From Schaedlerella arabinosiphila (lineage in GTDB: Bacteria; Bacillota; Clostridia; Lachnospirales; Lachnospiraceae): 64,000 bases of DNA. A program made the translations under genes and the position numbers. The stretch lies in NCBI RefSeq assembly GCF_003885045.1, contig NZ_RHJS01000002.1, forward strand, positions 3,526,501 to 3,590,500, read 5' to 3'. The notes under the pieces were generated by a model that did not search any database, was not told the origin of the DNA, and was given only the letters and a program-made list of their open reading frames with translations. Numbering within the stretch: position 1 is the stretch's first letter; each line of letters begins with the position of its first letter. This document shows, piece after piece, positions 41,807 to 48,473 of this stretch.

Positions 41807-41835
41807 ACATACATCCAAATCCATCCGCATACATT
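41807..41835 (+). promoter_or_regulatory. Sigma-E-like promoter of spoIIID
   Basis: CATACATT (41828-41835) matches the sigma-E -10 consensus CATACAHT at all positions. Fourteen bases upstream lies ACATACA (41807-41813), a partial match to the -35. It is 29 bp before the spoIIID start codon. This fits the known sigma-E control of spoIIID in the mother cell. Confidence 0.75.
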
Positions 41836-41864
41836 GTAAAAACAAGGTTTGCAGGGGGATTTTC

Positions 41865-41996
41865 TTGAAAGATTATATTGAAGAACGAGCCGTGGAAATC
41901 GCCAATTATATCATAGAAAGCAACTCCACTGTACGGCAGACGGCAAAAAAATTCGGAATCAGCAAAAGTACAGTACATATGGTTGTAACTAAATAA
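41865..41996 (+). pseudogene. spoIIID: spoIIID 5' half, interrupted by an intervening element
   Basis: Codons 1-38 (MKDYIEERAVEIANYIIESN..., ending SKSTVH) are the N-terminal half of SpoIIID, the mother-cell regulator that acts between sigma-E and sigma-K. They include most of the helix-turn-helix (TVRQTAKKFGISKSTVH). After His38 the frame enters the element, reads MVVTK and stops. The start is a TTG at 41865-41867, with AGGGGGA six nt upstream. The matching 3' half starts at 47264 with the same CAT codon. Joined across TACATA, the two give an intact 85-codon gene. The truncated product lacks the C-terminal basic region that completes DNA binding, so it is probably inactive. Confidence 0.95.
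41960..41992 (+). other. Left attachment junction (attL) of the spoIIID element
   Basis: AGTACAG-TACATA-TGGTTGTAA. TACATA (41974-41979) is repeated at the right junction. The outer left arm belongs to spoIIID; the inner right arm, TATGGTTGT, is the mirror of ACAACCATA at the other end. Confidence 0.9.
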
Positions 41997-42012
41997 AACG
42001 GTTCATAAAACG

Positions 42013-42054
42013 AAGTAGATTACGTGAAGAAAAATCATGTAATCTGCTTTTTTT
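42013..42054 (+). terminator. Terminator just inside the element's left end
   Basis: Stem AGTAGATTAC/GTAATCTGCT followed by seven T's, 17 nt after the truncated spoIIID stop. In the integrated state it would end spoIIID transcripts and shield element genes from the sigma-E promoter. Confidence 0.88.
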
Positions 42055-42110
42055 CGGAAGCCAAAACAAAAAGGCGCTATCTTGATATTTGTATGAAAGA
42101 TGATCGTTTA

Positions 42111-42140
42111 TTGTCTTTTTTATCGTTTATATTGTATAAT
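42111..42140 (+). promoter_or_regulatory. Promoter of the element's membrane protein
   Basis: TTGTCT (42111-42116), an 18-bp spacer and TATAAT (42135-42140), about 44 nt before the ATG. Confidence 0.7.
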
Positions 42141-42183
42141 GTGTGTGTATAACAGAATCTTAGACACAAATGAGGAGGAGAAA

Positions 42184-42999
42184 ATGACAGAAATCATAAA
42201 AAAGAATAATGTAACAAAGTTAGCGCTGGTGGCTGCAGCACTGGTGATCATGCTTTTTTCTATGGCAGTTCTTTCAAAGGCAGCAAGCAATCCGGAAAAT
42301 CATAAAAAAACAATAGCGGCGCTGGATGAAAAAAAAGCAGACGTCCTAAAATTAACGGCAGCCTCAGCGGCAGCATCCACAGCGATTGCAGCAATTCCTG
42401 GTGATTCAACAACGCCTGTGGCGAATAAACTTGCAGATTTGACCTCGTACTTTTTGATTATTCTGATGGTGATCTTTTTGGAGAAATATCTTGTCACCCT
42501 TACGGGATATGCGGCATTTTTTATATTAATTCCGGCAGCGTGTATCCTATTTGCTGTGGGAATATGTCTAAACAGAACATTTTTAAAGGCACTGGCAGCG
42601 AAAACGGCAGTTTTCGGGTTTGTTATATTTATGATTATTCCGCTAAGTATAAAAGTCACTGCGATGATAGAAGAAACATACGAATCAACGATGGAAACGA
42701 CTATGAAGGAAGCACAGGATATAACGGATGAAATCAATGATAACACAGATTCAGAGGGCAACATAATCAGCAAGTTTGTGTCGAAAATCAAAGATGGCGT
42801 GTCAGGATTGATGGAAAAAGGGGAAAACCTTTTAAATCACTTTATTGAGGTCGTTGCCGTGATGATGGTGACATCTTGTTTCATTCCGATTATCGTGCTG
42901 CTTTTTATGCTCTGGTTTGTTCGGTTATTATTTGGAATACAGATCAATGTACCGAAAGACCTTCCTCACAGATTCAATAAGAAGATACATGAAAAATAA
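42184..42999 (+). CDS. Membrane protein of unknown function in the spoIIID element
   Basis: A 271-residue protein I do not recognise. It has an N-terminal hydrophobic segment (LALVAAALVIMLFSMAVLSKA, possibly a signal), a polar alanine-rich stretch, and three central spans (about 87-105, 112-130, 138-157). An acidic helical region follows (EETYESTMETTMKEAQ... and ...GLMEKGENLLN), then a last span near 230-250 with a basic tail ending KKIHEK. The strong GAGGAGG site is seven nt before the ATG. Having its own promoter and terminator makes it an independent cargo unit. It might be a defence effector or superinfection-exclusion factor, but nothing in the sequence proves this. Confidence 0.7.
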   Translation: MTEIIKKNNVTKLALVAAALVIMLFSMAVLSKAASNPENHKKTIAALDEKKADVLKLTAASAAASTAIAAIPGDSTTPVANKLADLTSYFLIILMVIFLEKYLVTLTGYAAFFILIPAACILFAVGICLNRTFLKALAAKTAVFGFVIFMIIPLSIKVTAMIEETYESTMETTMKEAQDITDEINDNTDSEGNIISKFVSKIKDGVSGLMEKGENLLNHFIEVVAVMMVTSCFIPIIVLLFMLWFVRLLFGIQINVPKDLPHRFNKKIHEK

Positions 43000-43026
43000 A
43001 TAATGAAACAGCTTAGACATTGTCAT

Positions 43027-43075
43027 ACCCAAACTGATTGCCAGCTTATGAAGCTCTTTCAGTTTGGGTTTTTAT
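43027..43075 (+). terminator. Terminator of the element membrane-protein gene
   Basis: Stem ACCCAAACTGA/TCAGTTTGGGT with a T-run, 27 nt after the stop codon. Confidence 0.88.
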
Positions 43076-43172
43076 ATTTTACAATTATTTTTAAAAAGAA
43101 TTGGACTATTTTAATCTGTATTTTCATAGTTATGGAAAAAAGAAAAGCTGGTAAGCGGGAGGTGGTTTCGAT

Positions 43173-43352
43173 ATCGCTAATAAAACAAAGCTTCATTTTC
43201 ATTTTCATAATCCAAATTCAGCGGAGGAAACCGCTAATTACATAGTAAAAATATTTATTGAGGTCAATCAGTTTAAAATTGACCAGGTGTTACAAGAAAC
43301 CGCAGAAAAAATGGAAATACAGAGCGAAGAGAATCGGAGTCTTTCTTGTTGA
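43173..43352 (+). CDS. Small HFHFHNPN protein without a canonical start codon
   Basis: A 59-codon open frame reading (I)ANKTKLHFHFHNPNSAEETA, then NYIVKIFIEVNQFKIDQVLQ and an acidic helix. The coding character is clear: an amphipathic helix follows an alternating His/Phe strand. GGAGGTGG is correctly placed for an ATC codon at 43173-43175, where an ATG would be expected. Either it uses a rare start or an ATG was lost. I have the impression that similar small proteins sit near large serine recombinases in Clostridia, which would make it a candidate excision (directionality) factor, but this is from memory and unverified. Confidence 0.55.
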   Translation: MANKTKLHFHFHNPNSAEETANYIVKIFIEVNQFKIDQVLQETAEKMEIQSEENRSLSC

Positions 43353-43418
43353 AGGGCTCCATTTCATCATAAGCAATAAACCAAATACATAAATATGAGA
43401 TTTTTTCTCAAATTTATG

Positions 43419-43446
43419 TTGTAGAATCAAAAATATTATGTATAAT
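43419..43446 (+). promoter_or_regulatory. Promoter of the AAA ATPase/RloB pair
   Basis: TTGTAG (43419-43424), a 16-bp spacer and TATAAT (43441-43446), about 20 nt before the first start codon. Confidence 0.65.
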
Positions 43447-43471
43447 AGAATAAAGAATGGAGGTAGCAGAT

Positions 43472-44698
43472 ATGTTGTGTCAATTTACAGTTAAGAATTA
43501 TAAAAGTATACGGGACGAGATAACATTTGATATGCAGGCAGCCGCAATTTCAGAGCATGATAATAAAATTATTAAAGATATAGACGGTGAATCATTTTTA
43601 CCAATTTCGGCGATTTATGGACCTAATGGGGGAGGAAAATCTAATGTATTAGAAGCATTGCACACATTGGACTCCAAAGTGTTAAGACCTCTCTGTGCTA
43701 CTTGTGATAAGGCTTATTGCGATTATAAAGCCCGTAAAATTCCTGTAGAACCATTTGCATTTTCTGAACAGGCGAAAGATGAACCGACAGAATTTGAATT
43801 GTTTTTCAGAACGGAAAAAGCAGAATATCGATATATTCTACATGTGAAAAAGGATGAAGTTGTTTATGAAAGTCTTGACCGAGTGAAAATGGATACCGGA
43901 AGGCGTTCGGCGCTTTTCAGAAGAGATACAGAATCAACCGAATTAAAAGGAATCTTTGGGAAATTAAAAATTAGCGAGGATCTTTCAGCAACTTTACCAT
44001 TAATTTCTTATCTTGGAATTACCTACAAGAAAAACGATGTGGTAAAGGATGTATTGAACTGGTTTGAAGATGCTATTGATTTTTTGAACTACGGAAATCC
44101 CTATCAGGAACTGAGAACAGCGATAGCGAAGTCCGAAGATATAAAACATTTAGTGTTAAATATGATTAAAGAGATGGATTTGGATATCGAAGATTTTAGA
44201 ATTGAAGAAAAGGATAATGACCACATCGAAATTTTTACAACGCATATTGTAGATGGGTATAGCGCAGAAATCACATTGTCGGAAGAATCCAGCGGAACAA
44301 GAAAACTGTTCGGGTTACTTCCGTTTATTGCCAAAAGCCTGATTTATGGAACTACGCTGGTCATAGATGAACTGGATGCAAAGATCCATCCAGTGTTATT
44401 GCAATATGTAATTAAGCTGTTTACAGATATGAGTATAAACAAGAAGGGCGGGCAGTTAATTTTTACTTCGCATGATCTGTCTACCATGAATAACGAAGTA
44501 TTCAGGAGAGACGAAATCTGGTTTGTGGCAAAGGGAAGGGGGCAGAATTCAGGCTTATATTCTCTGGTTGAATTTAAGAATGATAAGGGAGAATCTGTTC
44601 GTAAGGACGCAAAGTATGATAAACAGTATTTGGAAGGTAAGTATGGTGCAGATCCTTATCTGAAAAAGATTATAGATTGGAGTGATGTAGGTGCCTAA
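43472..44698 (+). CDS. AAA family ATPase, RloA/AbiLi-like
   Basis: A 408-residue ATPase with SMC/OLD-like architecture. The N-terminal strand-loop FTVKNYKSIRDEITFDM precedes Walker A GPNGGGKS (residues 50-57). A middle insertion with CATCDKAYC follows. The signature-like LSEESSGTRKLFGLLP, Walker B TLVIDELDAKIHP and switch FTSHDLSTM are all intact. It overlaps the next gene, encoding an RloB protein, by eight nt. An ATPase of this type followed by RloB is the make-up of the AbiL abortive-infection system and of rloAB pairs in restriction loci, so anti-phage defence is the most probable role. The ATG at 43472 has GGAGG at eight nt; one five codons upstream lacks a site. Confidence 0.88.
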   Translation: MLCQFTVKNYKSIRDEITFDMQAAAISEHDNKIIKDIDGESFLPISAIYGPNGGGKSNVLEALHTLDSKVLRPLCATCDKAYCDYKARKIPVEPFAFSEQAKDEPTEFELFFRTEKAEYRYILHVKKDEVVYESLDRVKMDTGRRSALFRRDTESTELKGIFGKLKISEDLSATLPLISYLGITYKKNDVVKDVLNWFEDAIDFLNYGNPYQELRTAIAKSEDIKHLVLNMIKEMDLDIEDFRIEEKDNDHIEIFTTHIVDGYSAEITLSEESSGTRKLFGLLPFIAKSLIYGTTLVIDELDAKIHPVLLQYVIKLFTDMSINKKGGQLIFTSHDLSTMNNEVFRRDEIWFVAKGRGQNSGLYSLVEFKNDKGESVRKDAKYDKQYLEGKYGADPYLKKIIDWSDVGA

Positions 44699-45386
44699 AA
44701 AAGCAGGAATGGAGGCATGGAAGAAAAAACGCCGTCAAGAACATCTGGAGAAGAAAAAGTACCGCTATTATATCTTCTGTGAGGGCGAACAGACGGAACC
44801 TCAGTATTTTGCAGGTTTTAAGCGATTGATTGAAGAGAATCCAATTTATAAGGATATGGTGCTGATAGAAATAGAACCTTGTGCTGCTGAGACAATGAGA
44901 GTAATTGGTATGGCAGAGAGGTATGTGAAAAAGAATAAGATACAAAAGGGGCAGATTTGGTGCGTGTATGATAAAGACAGTTTTCCAGCAGATGATTTCA
45001 ACGGTGTGGTTTTGCGTGCAGAGCGGTTGAATAAGGAGAATCCTGAATTACAGTATCATACGGCGTGGAGCAATGAGTGTATTGAGTTTTGGTTTCTTCT
45101 GCATTTCGCTTATTATACATCGAATAATCATAGGAAGGAGTATATTTCTTTTTTGAATGATAAGTTTGGGGAACTGGGAATTGGAAAATATCAGAAAAAT
45201 ATGAAGAATATTTTTGATATTTTAATGGAGAAAGGAAATCCAAAGCTGGCGATACGGTATGCAAAACGGATTATAAAAGATGGACAAGATAAGACGCCGA
45301 CAGAAATTGCACCGGGAACGAAAGTGTATGAGTTGGTGGAAGAATTGGCAAAGTATTTGCCAGAAGAAATAAAAGATTATTTTTGA
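44691..45386 (+). CDS. RloB/AbiLii-like protein
   Basis: A 231-residue RloB family protein with a TOPRIM-like core. A basic N-terminus (MEAWKKKRRQEHLEKKKYRY) is followed by YYIFCEGEQTEPQYF, which bears the conserved Glu of TOPRIM. WCVYDKDSF supplies the D-x-D pair, and SNECIEFWFLLHF is diagnostic of RloB. It starts with GTG at 44691, overlapping the ATPase gene by eight nt. In AbiL-like systems both proteins are required and this one is the presumed nuclease effector. The gene pair is strongly AT-biased compared with the host, a sign of transfer. Confidence 0.88.
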   Translation: MPKKAGMEAWKKKRRQEHLEKKKYRYYIFCEGEQTEPQYFAGFKRLIEENPIYKDMVLIEIEPCAAETMRVIGMAERYVKKNKIQKGQIWCVYDKDSFPADDFNGVVLRAERLNKENPELQYHTAWSNECIEFWFLLHFAYYTSNNHRKEYISFLNDKFGELGIGKYQKNMKNIFDILMEKGNPKLAIRYAKRIIKDGQDKTPTEIAPGTKVYELVEELAKYLPEEIKDYF

Positions 45387-45466
45387 AGGATAGAAGAATA
45401 ACTTGATAATAGAACATCTGCGGAAGAAATAAATGGATAATTTAAGTCATATAGATATAATAGAAT

Positions 45467-45509
45467 AGCAGGAGATTATTGAAATTTGTTTGATAATCCC
45501 CTGCTTTTA
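45467..45509 (+). terminator. Terminator of the ATPase/RloB pair
   Basis: Stem AGCAGG-AGATTAT with ATAATC-CCCTGCT and a TTTTA tail, 80 nt after the stop. Confidence 0.8.
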
Positions 45510-45511
45510 TG

Positions 45512-45539
45512 TTTACAATTACATTTAATTAGATATAAT
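45512..45539 (+). promoter_or_regulatory. Promoter of the serine recombinase
   Basis: TTTACA (45512-45517), a 16-bp spacer and TATAAT (45534-45539), about 46 nt before the chosen start. No good sigma-E-type CATACAHT was found here, so how expression is limited to the mother cell is not apparent from the sequence. Confidence 0.6.
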
Positions 45540-45585
45540 AAAGTTGTAACAGAATGATATGAATATAACAGAGAGGTCATTTGAT

Positions 45586-47268
45586 ATGAACATAGCCGCA
45601 TATTGTCGTGTATCCACGGACAAAGAAGATCAACTGAACAGTCTCGAAGCCCAGAAAGCTTTTTTTGCTGAATACACCGCTCGTACAGGCGACACTCTTA
45701 TTAGATTATATGCAGACGAAGGCATTTCCGGAACAAAAATTAAAAATCGTAAGGAATTTCTCCGAATGATGTCCGACGCTGAGCATGGTCTGTTCGATAT
45801 GGTAGTGGTAAAGGATATCTCCCGTTTTGCCCGTAATACAGTGGATCTTCTCCAAAATATCCGCAAGTTGAAGTCATTAGGCATAGAAACTCAATTCCTC
45901 ACCGCCAACATGACCAGTATGGGTAACAGTGAGTTTGTCCTGACTATTTTTGGTGCATTGGCACAGGAAGAAAGCGCCAATACCTCCAAGCGTGTGAAGT
46001 TCGGCAAGAAGATGAATGCAGAAAAAGGACGAGTTCCTAATATCGTTTATGGCTATAATAAGACCATAGGCGATTATTTCAATCTGGAAATCAATCAGGA
46101 AGAAGCGAATATTATCTGTCAGATCTACCAGTGGTACACAAAAGAAGGCTATGGAGCCGCCAAGATTTCCAATATGTTAAATGAACGTGGACTAAAAACA
46201 AAGCGCAACTGCCAGTGGAGCCAAAACGCTGTCTGCCGTATCCTTACAAACGAGCTATATACAGGGAAAATCATCAACGGCAAACAGGAGGTGGCCGATT
46301 TTTTAACCGGCAGGCGTACCGATAAGGACGAGACAGACTGGATGGTTGTAGAACGTCCGGACTTGCGCATCATTGAACCAGAAACATATGAAAAAGCACA
46401 GCAGATACTGCAGTCCAGAAATAAAGCATTTAACATCAAGCATGAACGCCAGAGCAACAAATATCTCTTCTCAACCCTCATCAAATGCAAGGAATGCGGC
46501 TGGTCGTTCAGGCGTACCGTCCGGACTTATAAGAATACCTATGTGCGTTGGGTATGTTCCGGGCATAACGGCAGAGGTGCCGATAGCTGCCCTAATGCTG
46601 TGACTGTGGATGAAGAAGGGCTGATTCAGGCATTACAAGATTATTTTGCTGAAATGCTGAAACAAAAAAAGAACGTAATCCAGAATGTTGTCCGCGAATT
46701 CCAACGTATCTATAAGGCAAAAGATGAAAACATAGAATACGAAAAAGAATTAAACCAGCAGCTTACCAAATTACAGAAAACCCGCCAGAAATTTATGGAT
46801 ATGTATACAGACGACCTGATCTCCCGCGAAGAGTTGAATATAAAGATCGGCGGTATGCGAAAGGAAATCGAGCGTCTTGAAAACGAACTGAAAATGGTTT
46901 CCTACCATCTGACAAAAGGAGAGCAATTAGAGCATATTCTTGGCAATACCTTCAAAGCAGTAGAAGATATCACAGACGTACATCAGATGACCAATGAACA
47001 ACTCAAACAGATTATCCAGAAAATTGAAGTGGACAAAGAAGGCAATGTGGACATTTTCTTACGCTTATTTGGAGATTTAGGACTAGATGAAGCCGTAATG
47101 ATTGAGAATACATCAAATACAACTGAGGATGAGCCAAATGCAATTGGGGATTCGCCTAATACGAATGAAAATACAGCAAATAAGACTGAGAATATGCCCA
47201 ATATGGTGGGAAACATGCCAAATACAGTAGAAAGCAATAGCATTCCAAATAATAACAACCATACATAA
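45586..47268 (+). CDS. Large serine recombinase of the spoIIID element
   Basis: A 560-residue site-specific recombinase. The N-terminal resolvase domain has AAYCRVSTDKEDQ with catalytic Ser10, SGTKIKNRKEFLRMM, and DISRFARNTVDLL with the conserved Arg pair. A recombinase DNA-binding domain follows (YGAAKISNMLNERG, WSQNAVCRILTNELYTG). A zinc ribbon with CKECGWSF and CSGHNGRGADSCPN precedes a coiled coil at about 365-455. The last 50 residues are degenerate heptad repeats of the type N-M-P-N-x-V-x, absent from typical recombinases. The TAA stop (47266-47268) overlaps the right junction. After excision the reading frame would continue into the left end (…HTYGCN) and then stop. The ATG at 45586 has GAGAGG nine nt upstream; an earlier ATG is also possible. 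Confidence 0.94.
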   Translation: MNIAAYCRVSTDKEDQLNSLEAQKAFFAEYTARTGDTLIRLYADEGISGTKIKNRKEFLRMMSDAEHGLFDMVVVKDISRFARNTVDLLQNIRKLKSLGIETQFLTANMTSMGNSEFVLTIFGALAQEESANTSKRVKFGKKMNAEKGRVPNIVYGYNKTIGDYFNLEINQEEANIICQIYQWYTKEGYGAAKISNMLNERGLKTKRNCQWSQNAVCRILTNELYTGKIINGKQEVADFLTGRRTDKDETDWMVVERPDLRIIEPETYEKAQQILQSRNKAFNIKHERQSNKYLFSTLIKCKECGWSFRRTVRTYKNTYVRWVCSGHNGRGADSCPNAVTVDEEGLIQALQDYFAEMLKQKKNVIQNVVREFQRIYKAKDENIEYEKELNQQLTKLQKTRQKFMDMYTDDLISREELNIKIGGMRKEIERLENELKMVSYHLTKGEQLEHILGNTFKAVEDITDVHQMTNEQLKQIIQKIEVDKEGNVDIFLRLFGDLGLDEAVMIENTSNTTEDEPNAIGDSPNTNENTANKTENMPNMVGNMPNTVESNSIPNNNNHT

Positions 47269-47280
47269 AGACGTAACCGA
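47250..47280 (+). other. Right attachment junction (attR) of the spoIIID element
   Basis: ACAACCA-TACATA-AAGACGT. TACATA at 47262-47267 is shared with the left junction. The inner left arm mirrors the inner arm of attL, and the outer right arm is spoIIID codons 39-41. Confidence 0.9.
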
Positions 47281-47410
47281 GCGGCTCATTCAGATCAATC
47301 CTGCTCTTGCGGCCCAGACCCGCAAGGTATTGGACACCAACAAATCCGAACGGCATATCCGGGGCGGACTTGCTACCAGAGAAAAATATCTGCACTTAGA
47401 ACATCGGTAG
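47264..47410 (+). pseudogene. spoIIID: spoIIID 3' half, interrupted by an intervening element
   Basis: From the CAT codon for His38 the frame reads KDVTERLIQINPALAAQTRK and on through SERHIRGGLATREKYL to an end at codon 85. These are the SpoIIID C-terminal half, including the end of the recognition helix and the basic C-terminal helix that contacts DNA. No start codon, ribosome site or promoter precedes it, so it cannot be expressed unless the element is removed. The sequence shows no decay (no stops or shifts), which argues that it is under selection and used. Confidence 0.95.
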
Positions 47411-47416
47411 AATAAG

Positions 47417-47455
47417 AGAGAGCGTAGAACCCACTTTCGTGTTCTACGCTCTTTC
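47417..47455 (+). terminator. spoIIID terminator
   Basis: A perfect 12-bp stem AGAGCGTAGAAC... with GTTCTACGCTCT and a TTTC tail, seven nt after the stop. It makes the restored spoIIID monocistronic. Confidence 0.9.
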
Positions 47456-47477
47456 ACGTCTCATACACCATCCGATA

Positions 47478-47531
47478 CTGCCGTACAGATTCCGGCCTCT
47501 GCCTGGTAATCGGCCGAAATCTGTACAGCAG
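47478..47531. repeat. 20-bp inverted repeat between spoIIID and the AIM24 gene
   Basis: Arms beginning CTGCCGTACAGATT and ending in the complement match at 18 of 20 positions around a 14-base centre. It could be a second transcription stop or a palindromic repeat element. Confidence 0.6.
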
Positions 47532-47595
47532 CTTTTCCATTTTTCACTTCCTGAATCCATTTTACTGCATTTCGCGTAAGTTCCCTACCGCCCTC

Positions 47596-48273
47596 TTACT
47601 TCGTCGGTATAAACCGTGCGATCTCTCCCGCCACATTGGAGATAGGCATGGTCTGCAGCCAGATATGTCCCGGGCCGCTGATCACTGTATTGAAAATCCC
47701 TTCCCCGCCGAATACCATGTTCTTTACACCCGGTACAGACCGGATATCAATGCTGCAGGTAGATTCCATGGCCGCGAGATATCCCGTATCCACCACGATC
47801 TCCTGCCCCGGCTCTAAATCATACTCAATGATATGCCCGTCAAATTCCAGAAATGCCGTCCCCTGTCCGGACAGGCGCTGCATGATAAAGCCCTCTCCGC
47901 CGAACAGCCCGGCCCCGAACTTCTTCTGGAAAAATACGGACAGATCCACTCCGGCCTCGGATGCCAGGAATCCGGACTTTTGAACGACCAGTTCCCTGCC
48001 CGGCCCAATATCGTAAGCCACGATCTTGCCCGGAAAGCTGGACGCAAACGCGATCATCCCGGAACCGCCCTGCGCCGTATATACATTCTGAAACAGCGCC
48101 TCTCCCGCAAACATCCTTCCGAGCGCCTTGCCCAGACCTCCGTTTGAAGTAGTCTCCATCTTCATATTCGGGGACATCCAGCTCATAGACCCCCTCTCCG
48201 TGATCATCCGCTCTCCGCTGTCCAGATAACAGAGTACGACCGGCAGTGTCTCACCTTTGATTTCATAACGCAT
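47596..48273 (-). CDS. AIM24/TIGR00266 family protein
   Basis: A 225-residue all-beta protein of the AIM24 (DUF124) family. It contains repeated glycine-rich strands such as TAQGGSGMIAFASSFPGKIVAY, GGEGFIMQRLSGQGTAFLEF and GGEGIFNTVISGPGHIWLQT, giving the three-fold pseudo-symmetric barrel of the family. The biochemical function is unknown in bacteria; the eukaryotic member is mitochondrial. The ATG at 48271-48273 is spaced well from AGGAGAG; a TTG two codons earlier is too close. It appears to be a single gene; its downstream region holds a 20-bp inverted repeat. Confidence 0.9.
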   Translation of the reverse strand: MRYEIKGETLPVVLCYLDSGERMITERGSMSWMSPNMKMETTSNGGLGKALGRMFAGEALFQNVYTAQGGSGMIAFASSFPGKIVAYDIGPGRELVVQKSGFLASEAGVDLSVFFQKKFGAGLFGGEGFIMQRLSGQGTAFLEFDGHIIEYDLEPGQEIVVDTGYLAAMESTCSIDIRSVPGVKNMVFGGEGIFNTVISGPGHIWLQTMPISNVAGEIARFIPTK

Positions 48274-48473
48274 ACGCAACTCTCCTTCCCTCTTTCAATA
48301 TTTTTATGTTTTTACTTTCTGCTGCTATTCCATTGTGCTCGCATTTTCCGGGAAAGTCAAGAAAAAGGCGGGGGATAAGTACCTCTAATTTGTTGATTTC
48401 CGGTCTGTTTTCTGTTGATTCCGTGTGGATTGCAGGTAGAAAACTCCCGGCGTTTTCTATCTGACGCACCTGT

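Larger units (their letters stand above)
41974..47267 (+). mobile_element. Serine-recombinase element interrupting spoIIID (skin-like)
   Basis: A 5,288-bp insertion bounded by TACATA direct repeats at 41974-41979 and 47262-47267. It carries, in order, a terminator, a membrane protein, a terminator, a small HFHFHNPN protein, an AAA ATPase/RloB defence-like pair, a terminator and a large serine recombinase, all on plus. It is visibly more AT-rich than its surroundings, except in the recombinase gene. Removing it restores spoIIID exactly in frame. The predicted circle junction, ACAACCATACATATGGTTGT, is a perfect 9-bp palindrome around CA, as expected for the attP of a serine recombinase. It is best interpreted as a prophage-remnant-like element that excises in the mother cell, by analogy to sigK skin elements. 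Confidence 0.93.

Noticed and set aside
43003..43245. 80-codon frame after the element membrane protein
   Set aside because: It runs through a rho-independent terminator and is rich in Phe/Ile from AT-rich DNA; the real small gene nearby is in another frame (43173-43352).
41865..47410. Reading the spoIIID split as an ordinary inactivating insertion
   Set aside because: Both halves are undecayed, rejoin exactly in frame at a recombinase-type site with a palindromic attP, and the recombinase is intact; decay would be expected for a dead gene. Permanent inactivation in this strain still cannot be excluded from sequence alone.
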